Shown here: piece after piece, positions 1 through 11,100 of the stretch
How positions within the stretch are numbered: the stretch's first letter is position 1
How the letters are laid out: every line of letters begins with the position of its first letter
Assembly: GCA_030848705.1 (NCBI GenBank)
Contig: JAUIZM010000017.1
Location: 2,356,001 to 2,420,000, forward strand
Length of the DNA stretch: 64,000 nucleotides
Source of the DNA: Heracleum sosnowskyi
Lineage: Eukaryota; Streptophyta; Magnoliopsida; Apiales; Apiaceae
Reading direction: 5' to 3'
Translations under genes and position numbers: made by a program
The notes under the pieces: model-generated
Seen by the model: only the letters and a program-made list of their open reading frames with translations
Told to the model about the DNA's origin: nothing
Databases searched by the model: none

Positions 1-127
1 TGTGATTCATTAACATCATAAAGAGAGAAGCTGTTAATACGATTACAGTTTTATTGATTCATAAACAGTGTTTTTAATTATCGTTATTCTCATACATACT
101 TGATTATATTGTGTATTCGGCCTAACA
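1..127 (+). repeat. E1 5' LTR, 3'-terminal 127 bp
   Basis: These bases match 12208-12334, the end of the 3' LTR, without a mismatch, and end in CTAACA directly before the primer binding site. The rest of this LTR lies left of the window. Confidence 0.93.
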
Positions 128-129
128 AT

Positions 130-141
130 TGGTATCAGAGC
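130..141 (+). other. E1 primer binding site (initiator tRNA-Met type)
   Basis: TGGTATCAGAGC is the usual plant copia primer site, complementary to the 3' end of initiator methionine tRNA. It lies two bases after the LTR end and would prime minus-strand cDNA synthesis. Confidence 0.93.
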
Positions 142-190
142 CAAGGCTGTTTAATATATACAGTTTTACGATTCAAACACAGTAATAATC

Positions 191-2515
191 ATGTCTGAAG
201 AAAATCAAACTGCTTCCAAGGCTGAACAGGTTAAGCCTAATTATGTGAGTCGATATGAAACAATCAGGGTTCCGATTCTCAGGCCTGTAGAGTATCCGAT
301 TTGGAAGGTGAAGATGACCATGTTTCTGGAGGCTACAGATCCAGAATACCTTGACAGAATTAATGATGGTCCTCATATGCCAACTAAATTGTCCCCTGTT
401 GTTGATGGTCAAGAACAAAAGACTGTTCCAAAGGAAAAGAAAGATATGACTCCTGAGGATATCTCATCAATTGCAAAGGATGCAAAGGTTAGACATCTTC
501 TCCACAGTGCTTTAGATAATGTTATGTCTAACAGGGTAATTGGCTGCAAAACTGCCAAAGAGATATGGGATGCTTTAGAAGTCAGATGCCAGGGAACAGG
601 TGCTATTAAAAAGAACAGAAAAACAATACTCACACAGGAGTATGAGCACTTTGATTCAAGAACTAATGAAACCTTGACTGAGACTTATGACAGATTTTGC
701 AAACTGTTGAACGATCTGTCTCTGGTAGATAAGGAATATGAACTTGAAGAGTCCAATCTCAAGTTTCTGTTATCTCTACCTGAAAAGTGGGATTTAAAGG
801 CAACAACAATCAGAGATAATTATGATCTTGCTGATACAGATCTTGATGAAATCTATGGATTGTTAAAGACTCATGAACTTGAGATAGAACAAAGAAACAG
901 GAGGTCAAGCAAGAAGACAAAATCTGTTGCTCTCAAAGTCGAGGAGAAGTCCATCAAGAAGGAATCATCAAGGAAGAAAGCCAAGGGAAAGGCTTTAGTG
1001 ATCAAATCTGAGAGTGAGTCATCAAACTCTGATGATGATTCAAACTCTGATGAAGCTTCTGATTCTGAGGATGATGAAGAGGAGATGATGCAAATGGCTG
1101 CCTTGATGGTCAAGACATTTAAGAAGATGGGATTCAAGAACTTCAAGAAGGGTAAAAGATTCTCAAGGAGAGATTCAAATTCTGAGAAGAAGAATTTCAG
1201 AAAGTCTGATGGAAGGGATACCAAGTCAGGTAAAAAGGACAAATCTGAGATCCAGTGCTACAAGTGCAAAGAGATGGGTCACTATGCTCCAGAGTGCAAG
1301 AAAGGAAGAACTGAAAAAGCACTCATCTCTAAAGGCAAAGACTGGGCAGATACTTCAGATTCTGATGATGGAGTGAATTATGCACTCATGGCAACTATCA
1401 AAGATGAAGTTGAGTCATCAGAAAATAAGGTACCTCTAACTACTTATGCTTATGATACTGATAATATTTCTGAATTAAGAATTTATCTTAAGAATATACA
1501 TGTTAGTTATAGGGATCAGACTTTAGAGAATGAGAGGATTAAATCTGAGAATCTTAGTCTTAAAGAAAGAAACAAGTTTCTTGAAAGAGAACTTGTGAAT
1601 ATGAAGCAGATTCAAAAAGAAAGAGATGATGCTGTTTATGTAGAACAGGAGTTGCTGAAAAGATATAAGCAACTAGAATCTGATTTAGAGAAGGAAAGGA
1701 AAATAATCAAGACTTGGACAGATTCTGGAAGAGACACTCATCAAGTGTTTCAGACTGATTCTGTAGGTTTAGGTTATTGTGAAAATGATGAACTTAGGTT
1801 TAAAGACAAGGTTAAGGTAAAACCACAACTTAAACCTGTGAAATTTGTTCCAGAAGCCAATAAGTTAAAATCTGTTGTAATAAGGGAAGCTGATATGGAA
1901 TCAGATGAATCTTGTGACAAACAGGAAAATATTATAACAGAAAAACTTATGGAATTAGAAGCTGTTAGAAAACCAGTAAAAACTTGTGAAAAACAGGTTA
2001 ATGTTGGCTTGATGACAGGAAAACAGTTCAATCACAAGCTAAAAGAGGTAAAGTCTTCCATGAAACCTAAAGGTTCCAAGAGAAATAGGAATGGAAAAGT
2101 AGGCATAAATAATAGAAATAATCATATGCCTAATGCTAGTGCCTCAAGAAAAACATGTTACAGTTGTGGTAGTTCTAATCATCTTGCTAGATTTTGCACT
2201 AAGAACAAACATATTAATACTTTACCTTCTACATCAGAAGTAAAGAATGATTATGTTAGAGTAAAACCACAGACTTTGTGCAAACATTGTGGGAGCACTT
2301 GGCATTCTATTTACACATGTAAGAGTTATCATGCAATTTATCATAACTATTATGAGCTAAAACCCAACTTGAAATGGGTTAGAGCAAACTCTGCTAGTAT
2401 AAAATCTGACAATGTTAGTTTAAACTCTGATAATACAGATTCCGCTGCAAAAGCTAACACTGTTAAGAAGGACAAAGGATCCAAGCAAGTCTGGATCCTT
2501 AAAACTAACACTTAG
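191..2515 (+). CDS. gag: E1 Gag (capsid/nucleocapsid), intact
   Basis: This 774-codon ORF starts at the first ATG after the primer site. The N-terminal 250 or so residues form a copia-type Gag domain (a W-x-V/M-K-M segment near residue 38, then a UBN2-like helical region). A Lys/Ser/Asp-rich linker follows, then three CX2CX4HX4C zinc knuckles near residues 356-369, 656-669 and 697-710, separated by a Glu/Lys-rich coiled-coil region. Three widely spaced knuckles and 774 residues are more than in Tnt1-type Gag and fit Sirevirus Gag. The protein should form the virus-like particle and bind element RNA. It ends at TAG, and pol opens 13 bases later in another frame. The acidic linker encodes Asn-Ser-Asp through the element's recurring word AAACTCTGA (1024-1032, 1042-1050). 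Confidence 0.9.
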   Translation: MSEENQTASKAEQVKPNYVSRYETIRVPILRPVEYPIWKVKMTMFLEATDPEYLDRINDGPHMPTKLSPVVDGQEQKTVPKEKKDMTPEDISSIAKDAKVRHLLHSALDNVMSNRVIGCKTAKEIWDALEVRCQGTGAIKKNRKTILTQEYEHFDSRTNETLTETYDRFCKLLNDLSLVDKEYELEESNLKFLLSLPEKWDLKATTIRDNYDLADTDLDEIYGLLKTHELEIEQRNRRSSKKTKSVALKVEEKSIKKESSRKKAKGKALVIKSESESSNSDDDSNSDEASDSEDDEEEMMQMAALMVKTFKKMGFKNFKKGKRFSRRDSNSEKKNFRKSDGRDTKSGKKDKSEIQCYKCKEMGHYAPECKKGRTEKALISKGKDWADTSDSDDGVNYALMATIKDEVESSENKVPLTTYAYDTDNISELRIYLKNIHVSYRDQTLENERIKSENLSLKERNKFLERELVNMKQIQKERDDAVYVEQELLKRYKQLESDLEKERKIIKTWTDSGRDTHQVFQTDSVGLGYCENDELRFKDKVKVKPQLKPVKFVPEANKLKSVVIREADMESDESCDKQENIITEKLMELEAVRKPVKTCEKQVNVGLMTGKQFNHKLKEVKSSMKPKGSKRNRNGKVGINNRNNHMPNASASRKTCYSCGSSNHLARFCTKNKHINTLPSTSEVKNDYVRVKPQTLCKHCGSTWHSIYTCKSYHAIYHNYYELKPNLKWVRANSASIKSDNVSLNSDNTDSAAKANTVKKDKGSKQVWILKTNT

Positions 2516-2540
2516 TGTTTGTTTGTGATTGCAGGGTATA
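2513..2540 (+). promoter_or_regulatory. E1 gag-pol junction with splice-acceptor-like signal
   Basis: The gag stop TAG is followed after 16 bases by CAGGGTA, preceded by a T-rich run and TGATTG. E2 (30719-30745) and E3 (42860-42883) have the same arrangement. The offset between stop and CAG is 16, 14 and 18 bases, so pol lies in a different relative frame in each. A 3' splice site (CAG/GG) used to make a pol message would tolerate this; conserved frameshifting or readthrough would not. I could not identify the donor. Confidence 0.45.
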
Positions 2541-5500
2541 ATAGAGAGCACACTTATCTTGGACAGTGGTTGCTCAGGACATATGACTGGAAACAAAGCC
2601 CTGCTATCAGACTTTGAGGAGAAGGCTGGCCCAAAAGTTTCCTATGGAGATGGCAACATAGGACACACTCTGGGATATGGCAATATCAATCTTGGAAGTG
2701 TCATCATCACAAATGTAGCTCTAGTCTCAGGACTCAAGCATAATCTGTTATCTGTGAGTCAAATCTGTGACAGAGGAAACCATGTAGATTTTCATAGTGA
2801 ATACTGTGAAGTTATCAGTAAATCTACTGGAAAAGTTGTTCTAGTTGGACACAGACGCAACAATATTTATGAAGCAAGTTTGGTAACAAACTCTGATGGA
2901 AGTACAGTGTGTCTGACTGCAAAAATGTCAAATGAAGAGAGTTGGAATTGGCACAAGAAGCTCTCTCATCTCAATTTGAACAACATCAATGAGCTGATAA
3001 GAAAGGATCTTGTAAGAGGACTTCCAAAATCAATACTTAATCTAGATGGTCTATGTGATTCTTGTCAAAAGGCCAAGCAAAGGAAGTCATCTTTCAAGAG
3101 TAAATCTGAATCTTCAGTAGTGGAACCTTATCATCTTCTACATGTTGATCTCTTTGGACCAGTGAATGTGATGTCAATGGGCAGAAAGAAATATGCTCTA
3201 GTAATTGTTGATGAATATACTAGATATACATGGGTGTATTTCTTATCAAAGAAGGATGAAACTGCTCAAATTCTGATGGATCATGTAAATCTACTGGACA
3301 AAGGATCACAGCACAAAGTCAAAATTATAAGGAGTGATAATGGAACTGAATTCAGAAACTCAATATTGGAAGCTTTCTGCAAGGAGAGAGGAGTCAAACA
3401 AGAATTCTCTGCACCTGGAACTCCACAGCAAAATGGTGTAGTTGAAAGAAAGAACAGAACTTTAATTGAAGCTGCCAGAACTATGCTTGATGAAGCAAAA
3501 TTACCAACGTACTTCTGGGCAGAAGCTGTTCAAACTGCTTGTTTTACTCAAAATGCTACACTGATCAACAAGCATAGAAAAACACCATATGAAATGGTTA
3601 AAAACAAGAAGCCAAATTTGAAATATTTTCACATATTTGGATGCAAATGCTTTGTGTTGAAGACTCATCCTGAACAGTTGACCAAGTTCGAGTTAAAAGC
3701 TGATGAAGGAATCTTTGTTGGCTATCCATTGTCAACAAAAGCATTCAGAGTTTACAATCTGAGAACTAAGGTGATCATGGAATCCATACATGTGTCATTT
3801 GATGACAAGAAAATAATTGGACTTGAAGACAAGGATGGATATGATCAACTACGTTTTGAAAATGAAGATCTATTCTCTGATGATGTAAACTCTGACGAAG
3901 CAGGTTTGACAAACTCTGACGAAGCAGGTTTGACAAACCCTGACGGAGCATACTCTGAACCTCTACTGATAAATACTGAAGAAACTGAAAATTCTCAAAT
4001 TGAACAAAATAGAGAACCAGTTGAGGGGGAGCGTGAAGAAGCTCAACAAGACACAGCAAGTGAGTCAGTTGAGGAAACTGATTCAAACTCTAACAGTTCA
4101 AACACTGAGCCATCCAACTCAAGGGGAGCCTCAGATACTGCTGAAAGTCAACGTATGAATCAGGAGAGCATGGATCAAGGGGGAGGATTCAATAATGATG
4201 CAAGAAACCACTTACCAACAGCCAGAAAGTGGACACAAGCACACACACCTGATCTCATAATTGGAGATCCTGATGCTAGTGTGAGAACTAGAAGTGCAAC
4301 AAACAATGAGTGTCTGTATCATGCTTTCTTGTCTCAAACAGAACCAAAGAAAGTGGAGGAAGCTCTTCAAGATGCTAATTGGATTACAGCAATGCAAGAA
4401 GAGTTAAATGAATTTGAAAGAAATGAAGTCTGGACACTTGTACCTAGACCGAAGAACAGATCAATAGTAGGTACAAAGTGGGTTTTCAGAAACAAGACTG
4501 ACAGTGAAGGTGTGATTACAAGAAACAAGGCTAGACTTGTGGCTAAAGGTTATTCACAACAGGAAGGAATTGATTATGATGAAACCTTTGCTCCAGTTGC
4601 AAGATTGGAGGCCATAAGAATTTTTCTGGCCTATGCTGCACACAAGAAGTTTAAAGTCTTTCAGATGGATGTAAAGAGTGCTTTTCTCAATGGGAAGCTT
4701 GAAGAAGAAGTGTTTGTTGAACAACCACCAGGATTTGTAGATTCCAAGCATCCAGATTATGTCTACAGGCTTGACAAGGCATTATATGGACTAAAGCAAG
4801 CACCAAGAGCATGGTATGAAACTCTTGCTCAGTTTCTTTTAGAAAGTGGGTTCACAAGAGGTACAATTGATAAAACCTTGTTTTATTTCAATTCTGGTGA
4901 TGATTTGCTTTTAGTTCAAATTTATGTAGATGATATTATTTTTGGATCTACTAATGACAAACTTTGTAAGAAGTTTGCAAAGCTTATGCAATCCAGGTAT
5001 CAAATGAGCATGATGGGAGAGCTTAGTTACTTTCTAGGCTTACAAGTAAAGCAAACAGATGATGGTATTTTTATCAATCAAGCAAAGTATACCAGAAATC
5101 TTCTAAAGAAATTTGGTATGCTTGATAGTTCATCTGCTACAACTCCCATGGCTACAGCAACGAAGCTTGACAAAGACACAGGAGCCTCAGTAGATATGAC
5201 CAACTACAGAGGAATGATAGGGTCTCTACTGTATCTTACTGCAAGTAGACCTGATATCATGTATGCAACATGTCTTTGTGCAAGATTTCAAGCAGATCCC
5301 AGAGAGCCTCATCTAACAGCTGTAAAAAGGATTTTCAAATATCTCAAAGGAACCATAACCTTGGGTTTGTGGTATCCTAGAGAATCAGAGTTTAAGTTAA
5401 TTGGTTACTCTGATGCAGATTTTGCAGGCTGTAAGATAGACAGAAAAAGTACAAGTGGAAGCTGTCAATTTTTAGGTGACAGATTGGTTTCTTGGTACAG

Positions 5501-5867
5501 TAAGAAACAGAAATCAATTTCTACATCCACTGCAGAAGCAGAGTATATAGCAGCTGGTAGCTGTTGTGCACAGATTTTATGGATGAAGAATCAATTGCTG
5601 GATTATGGGTTAAGGTACTCTAGAATACCTATTTTCTGTGATAACCAAAGTGCTATTGCTATGACAGGTAATCCAGTACAGCATTCCATGACCAAGCACA
5701 TCAGCATAAGGTATCATTTTATCAGAGAACATGTGGAAGAAGGAAACATTGAGCTTCATTTTGTGTCTACAGACCAACAACTTGCAGATATCTTCACCAA
5801 ACCTTTGAGTGAAGCTACTTTTACAAGATTGGTAAATGAACTTGGAATGATCTCTGGTTCTGACTAG
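2529..5867 (+). CDS. pol: E1 Pol polyprotein (protease, integrase, RT, RNase H), intact
   Basis: This 1112-codon polyprotein begins at a non-ATG codon (TTG-CAG-GGT), so the start is formal; the protein probably begins after splicing or recoding. Domains in order: aspartic protease (DSG at residues 12-14); GAG-pre-integrase/zinc module (H-H-C-C, with WHKKLSHL near 142 and C-x2-C near 177); integrase core with the D, D-35-E residues (VDLFGPV, RSDNGTEF, VVERKNRT); an acidic variable linker carrying a tandem NSDEAGLT repeat at 3887-3930; copia RT with YVDD near residue 799; and RNase H ending in the usual ADIFTKPL region. No stops or frameshifts are seen. The linker again carries the element word AAACTCTGA. 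Confidence 0.93.
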   Translation: MQGIIESTLILDSGCSGHMTGNKALLSDFEEKAGPKVSYGDGNIGHTLGYGNINLGSVIITNVALVSGLKHNLLSVSQICDRGNHVDFHSEYCEVISKSTGKVVLVGHRRNNIYEASLVTNSDGSTVCLTAKMSNEESWNWHKKLSHLNLNNINELIRKDLVRGLPKSILNLDGLCDSCQKAKQRKSSFKSKSESSVVEPYHLLHVDLFGPVNVMSMGRKKYALVIVDEYTRYTWVYFLSKKDETAQILMDHVNLLDKGSQHKVKIIRSDNGTEFRNSILEAFCKERGVKQEFSAPGTPQQNGVVERKNRTLIEAARTMLDEAKLPTYFWAEAVQTACFTQNATLINKHRKTPYEMVKNKKPNLKYFHIFGCKCFVLKTHPEQLTKFELKADEGIFVGYPLSTKAFRVYNLRTKVIMESIHVSFDDKKIIGLEDKDGYDQLRFENEDLFSDDVNSDEAGLTNSDEAGLTNPDGAYSEPLLINTEETENSQIEQNREPVEGEREEAQQDTASESVEETDSNSNSSNTEPSNSRGASDTAESQRMNQESMDQGGGFNNDARNHLPTARKWTQAHTPDLIIGDPDASVRTRSATNNECLYHAFLSQTEPKKVEEALQDANWITAMQEELNEFERNEVWTLVPRPKNRSIVGTKWVFRNKTDSEGVITRNKARLVAKGYSQQEGIDYDETFAPVARLEAIRIFLAYAAHKKFKVFQMDVKSAFLNGKLEEEVFVEQPPGFVDSKHPDYVYRLDKALYGLKQAPRAWYETLAQFLLESGFTRGTIDKTLFYFNSGDDLLLVQIYVDDIIFGSTNDKLCKKFAKLMQSRYQMSMMGELSYFLGLQVKQTDDGIFINQAKYTRNLLKKFGMLDSSSATTPMATATKLDKDTGASVDMTNYRGMIGSLLYLTASRPDIMYATCLCARFQADPREPHLTAVKRIFKYLKGTITLGLWYPRESEFKLIGYSDADFAGCKIDRKSTSGSCQFLGDRLVSWYSKKQKSISTSTAEAEYIAAGSCCAQILWMKNQLLDYGLRYSRIPIFCDNQSAIAMTGNPVQHSMTKHISIRYHFIREHVEEGNIELHFVSTDQQLADIFTKPLSEATFTRLVNELGMISGSD

Positions 5868-7248
5868 AGATACGGGTTAGACTCATTTTTTTTTGTTCAT
5901 GATTTCTAACATGTGTTAACTGTTATGTGAACCAGCATGTTAAACTCTGATGATAAACTCTGTGAAGTGTCAGTCATAATCTGAAAGTAAACTCTGGTGT
6001 TAAACTCTGTTGGTCATACTCTGGTAATTACAGTTTAATGCTATTCTCTAACTGTAATTTTGTCTGAAACATATGGACCAATGAAGAAATTTGTATGAAG
6101 CATAATTCTCAGTAAGTAATTGTGAATCCTTAAGAGTTGATAGATTCTGATCTCATTTATGTGCAGTAAACTAACACAGCATGATACTGTCTCTATATTT
6201 ATACCATCTCTTAGTTTATTGATCCTATACACTGAGTCTGTATTAGCTGTTTGCATTTTCTCTCATAAGTTAATTTTAATCACTGATGAAAAGTCTAAAC
6301 TCTGATTACTTACTACAAATAATTCACCCTCAAATCAAAAGATGCCAACCAGAGCACAAATTCCTTTGAGATCATGTTGTGCCTAGGACGATCCAGGAAC
6401 TTATTGTATGAAATAAGGGCTAAAATCTTTGATTTTTGGTGACTAGTGCCAACCACTGATTACTGGAAAAATAATAAATAAATAAAATAAAATAAAAAAA
6501 AAAATTATATAAATAATACAGGGGGTGACAAATAAAAGACATATCCAAATGAAAGGATATCAGTAACACAGAGTTTAGATAGAAAAATCAGTGTCTATGT
6601 GAGAGTTTAGGCAACCAGGTTTTTACTACTTTAGTTTGTGGATTTTATGCACTTTGAGATGATCTAAATACTGATTTCGGTAAACTCTGCTACTACACAC
6701 ACATTTCTCACAACTGTACAGATTGAGAAAAGAGTTTATTGACAAAGAAGGATAAATGGTAAACACTGATGTATTGTGTGAAATACGCCGAGGTTACTTT
6801 GTTTTAATCTATGATGGTTAAAATAATTTCCTTGTTTCAGACATTTTATACTCTTGAGATTAGTCATTTGTTTTTCAGCAAAAATATGATTGAACGAAAA
6901 AAAGAAAGAGTGCGTTTGATAAGTCCTGATAGTGATTCGTAATGCTACTGAGTATGTTAGTTTATTGTTTAAAGTGATATCATTTTTTTTTACTTTACAA
7001 TTACTATGCAATATTGATAATACTGATATGTAAAGAAACAAATTGTTTTTCATTAAATGATTCAAATTTACATTCAGACAAATTCATACTCATGTTAAGC
7101 TAATCTTTCTGGTACATGCTAATCACTATGGTTACAAAGAGAAGATCTATTTAACCAGGATAAGTATCTGAATGCTACATCTGAAGCAGAAGAGCTAGAG
7201 CCAGAAGTTATTGTGCTCTACTACTTCTGATGAGAGCTACCCAGTTGT

Positions 7249-7713
7249 TCATCTGATCATTATACCATCTGGGATTGCTTGACAACATCCTGAAGATGAA
7301 TCATCATCATCATCATCATCTTCCTGGATTCGCTTTCTGCTTTGCAGCTTGCAGGATTCCAAGAAGATTGTCTCCTCAGTACCAATCAGGAAGCTCTGCT
7401 GGAAGAGCATCATACAAATCTCCATAGTATCATCGTCTGCCAGGATGGGCACATCATATGGACCGGGACGGATGATGTGCACATAAGGATTAGAGATTGG
7501 TCCTTCTGCTATTTCATCATCTGCTATAAGACCTTCATCATTCAGAAAAGAAAGAACAAGAAACTCATCGATGATGTAGTTTGCTTGTTGAGGCCAGTTC
7601 ATGTTCACGAATGATTCGACATCCATGAACTCAAAGGTTCCTGCCATTTGGTGTATGGTAATTTTAAGGTATGAAGCCTGTTGATAAAATGCTTCGGTTT
7701 TTAAAGCATTCAA
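7249..7713 (-). CDS. Antisense ORF in E1 spacer, unknown function
   Basis: A 154-codon ORF runs opposite to gag, pol and aORF. I recognise no domain. It is acidic, with a run of about eight Asp encoded by a GAT microsatellite (near 7297-7321), followed by a Ser/Gly/Cys tail. An internal Met at 7641 gives a shorter product. Its start faces the aORF start at 8133 across 419 bases, so one bidirectional promoter could serve both. E2 and E3 have no comparable antisense ORF in their spacers. Some other plant LTR elements carry antisense ORFs between pol and the 3' LTR. This may still be a chance ORF or a captured fragment. Confidence 0.35.
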   Translation of the reverse strand: MNALKTEAFYQQASYLKITIHQMAGTFEFMDVESFVNMNWPQQANYIIDEFLVLSFLNDEGLIADDEIAEGPISNPYVHIIRPGPYDVPILADDDTMEICMMLFQQSFLIGTEETIFLESCKLQSRKRIQEDDDDDDDSSSGCCQAIPDGIMIR

Positions 7714-7889
7714 CAGGGTAACTGAAAGGTTTTTTTTCTAGAATCGAAGCGCTTGGGATACTAAGGTGCGGAGTTTCGAGACAGTCATTATTATTCTGAC
7801 TGTTGAGTTCCTTTGTACTTTATTATTGAAATTGATAATTTTATTATTATTGATTTTTTTTTCTTTTAAGCGAATATTTTGAGTGTTAT

Positions 7890-8132
7890 ATGTGATGACA
7901 GGTGTCTCCACGTTTGCACGTGTGTATTGGAAGTTGTTAGATACAGCTGTCAGCGTATTCACGTCTGACATCTGTCCCACTAACATACTTCTAATCTTAA
8001 CAGTTATTATTTAATACACTACATACACACGATTCAATCTTTTATGCATTTCATCTTTTCATAACATTTTACTCACACACAAACACTCAAACACTTTCTG
8101 AGCCCAGTATTTCTTGTTTTCAAATCTTACTA
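7890..8132 (+). promoter_or_regulatory. Putative internal promoter and leader of E1 aORF
   Basis: A G-box core CACGTG at 7917-7922 is followed by a TATA-like TTATTTAATA near 8007-8016 and a CA/CT-rich, G-poor stretch leading to ATG at 8133. Plant 5' leaders often look like this. It suggests the third ORF is transcribed on its own rather than from the LTR promoter 8 kb away. The elements are suggestive only. Confidence 0.35.
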
Positions 8133-11100
8133 ATGGCAACTACAGCGTTTATTGCATCTGAATTAGAATTTGTCCCAAATAACTACTCAGCTCCTGTAGC
8201 AAATGAGAACGCACCGGAGGCGTTTCATTTGATTCAGAGTTTCTTGTCAAACTCTGATATTGGTACTGCTCTCACTGCACCATCGAAGCTGTCTGCGACT
8301 CAAATTCGAACTTTTTGGCAGACAGGTACTTATGATAATGGAGGAGAGTCTGGATCTCCATCTATCATTTTTGAGTTTCAAGAAGATCAATTTGTTGTTA
8401 CTCCTACTACTGTTCGTGATGCTTTGGGTCTTGAAGATTTTAATGCTTTCACGATATCTGTTGGTGATTCTGAGTTGGTTAGGATGATGAGAGAAATCGG
8501 CTACTCTGGACCTTTGTCAAAGATAGGTCAACTCAAAAGGCCATTTTTGCGTAAGGAGTGGAGCTTCTTTTTCGATTGCATTACTCGGGCTTTTGGAAAG
8601 AAGTGCACTAATTGGGATGCGATTCCCACGGATAGTCTACAGATCGGGTATTCTCTTCTCTATGGCAGTCAATTTGATGTTGCTAGATTAGTTTTAACTA
8701 ATATTGGTGAGAAAATGCTAGAGAATAGAAATGTTGTTTACTTCTCTCGGTTTTGTCAATTGATATTCAATCATTGCTGTCCAAATGTTGAGATTGTAGA
8801 GGATGATGTTATACTTTCATTTAAATTACACAAACGTATATTCTCTGACCTTATCAACAAGGACAACAAGAAAGGAGAAGTTGGTCCTTTAATGTTACCT
8901 GCATCTGTGCAACAATTTCTTGACAACTCACAACAACAACGTGTCTCAACTGCTGAAGCTGGACCTTCTGTATCTCAACCACAGAGGTCAAAGAGATCTA
9001 AAGTTCGAGCAGTTAAGTCTGGTGAAGCTGAGGTATCAAATGTTGATGCTGTGCCTCAGAGAAAAAGAATGAAGAAAAGGCGAGCCCACAGGGCAAAGTC
9101 TGTTGCTGCTGCTTCTAGTGCAGACTCAGAAACTGAAGCTGATGAAGAAAATCTTCATCAGAGAAAGAGAAGATTAGTTGCTAATCAACTTTTTGGTGAT
9201 ATTATTGCCAATTTGGATAAAGAACCTGAGGACACAGAAGCTCCTACATCAAAAACTGATGATGTAGTTGAGGAAGCTGCTGCATACTCTGACAGCAGGA
9301 TTGTGGATCATGAAGATACTATACCGGAAGCTGATCAAGCATCTACTGAGTTAGTAGAACCTATTGCTTCTCACACAGAAATCATTTCTATTGATTTTGA
9401 GAAAGGTGATGAAGTAGATCAGATTAGAGTTGATCCAGTTCCAGAAGCTGTTGCTGTACATGCTGATGCAACAGATAATGATCATGAGGATATTATCTTT
9501 CTTGAAACTTTGCAACAATCAGTTGTTGAGATTGTTCAAAGAGAAGCAGAGGTTACTGCTCCAGCAAACTCTGATGTTCCTCAAACTGTAGCAGATCAAG
9601 TACCTGATGCGACTGCACAGTCAATTGATGAAATCACTGCTGAAAATGTGCTTGAAGATATTCACAGAGAGGATGACAATGCTGAAGCTAGTCCTATTCA
9701 TTCAAACTCTGATATTCATGTGGAAATTTCTGATATTCAAGCAAATTCTACTGAAGAAAGGGAAGTTCAAAGGGCTGCTTCTGAGCATTTTCAGAATATG
9801 TACTACAATGCATGGGCTAATGCAGATTGTATCTTTCCAGCGCAAAGGGCTGCAGAATTTTTATCTGATTCTGTCAAGAAGATTACAAATCCTGATGTCC
9901 TTACGAGCTTACAGGCAACTGTTATTCAAGTCAAATCTCTCAATAATAGATTTGATGAGAATCAACAAATGCTTACAAGTCTGAGGAATGAAGTAAGCCT
10001 GAGGGATCTTACTTTAAAGGCTGACAGAACTTATTATTATACCATGTTCAAGCAGCAAGCCAGGGATTCTGAAGAAATCAAGAAGAGGCTTGGGACAGTT
10101 GAGGACAACCAGAATGCTATGTCTGCTCAACTGACTTCTATTTCTACTGCGCTTGAATTGCTGACATCAGTACTACTTTCTGATGATGTCAAAAAGGGGG
10201 AGAGTATACCTAAAGACAAATGCAAAGATACTCAAACTCTGAGACGGAAGGATGATTCTGCTGATGGTGGAAGCAAGGAATCTGAGAAGAATTTACTTTC
10301 TGTTCAAGGAAAAAGAAGATCAAAATTAAATTCTAATAGGTTGACAAACTCTGGTAAAGAAATTTCAAACTCTGCCAGTGGTTCAAGACTTAAGAGTTTA
10401 ATTATTTCAGCCAATCCATTAACTGATGAAGAAATTGCTACCAAGATGTTTCTAGAAGAACATGGTAATGAAGCTACAGTTGAAGACATCGAAGCTGAAA
10501 TGCTGAGTCTTGCTGAAGAGCATGAGAAGAAGTTGAAGGATGGTAATTATAAGAAGAAGGAAATCAAGGCTCCTAGAAAGAAAGAAAAAGGAATTGTTAT
10601 CAAAGAGAATGTAAACTCTGATCAGAGCTTACAGTACTCAAGGAGGCCTGTGATTAAAAATGCTGATAAAGGAAAAGGTAAACTGGTAGAAGAAGAGCAG
10701 TTACCTAAGAAGATTTATTCAACCTCTGACATTGCTCAAGTTGAAACAAGATTACCAAAATCAACCTCTGACGCTGCTCAAGTTGATGATGCTATTGAAG
10801 TTAAGCCAGCCTCTGACAAGGCTCAAGCTGTGCAAACTCAGCTAGCTCCTCAACTCAAAGGTTTCTTAAGACCTGTACTCTCTGAAACTCTGACACTTCA
10901 ACCTGTGGATTTTTCTCAAACCAGGACTGTACTTGGAAAAGAATCTTATGATAAGTCTGGTTTAGGTTCACATAGGGAGAAGAGAATAAATAACAGATCT
11001 CAAGACAATATTTCACTGACAGGATCTGGTATTGGGAATACACAAGAAAATCTTGATAAGTTAGAATCTGTTCAGTTGATTTTTCACAAGATCTTGAAGA

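Larger units (their letters stand above)
5868..8132 (+). other. E1 pol-aORF spacer with motif array
   Basis: This 2.27-kb stretch has no forward gene. Between 5943 and 6735 the word AAACTCTG(A/T/G) or its complement recurs (for example 5943-5951, near 5955, 5989 and 6002, 6297-6305, and around 6557 and 6681). An A-rich run lies near 6470-6505. The right half holds an antisense ORF (7249-7713) and a promoter-like leader for the next ORF. E2 and E3 have a spacer at the same position with their own words. Confidence 0.7.

Noticed and set aside
2513..2545. Programmed frameshift or stop readthrough at the gag-pol junction
   Set aside because: The frame offset differs in E1, E2 and E3 while the CAGGGTA block is kept. 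One recoding mechanism cannot serve all three.
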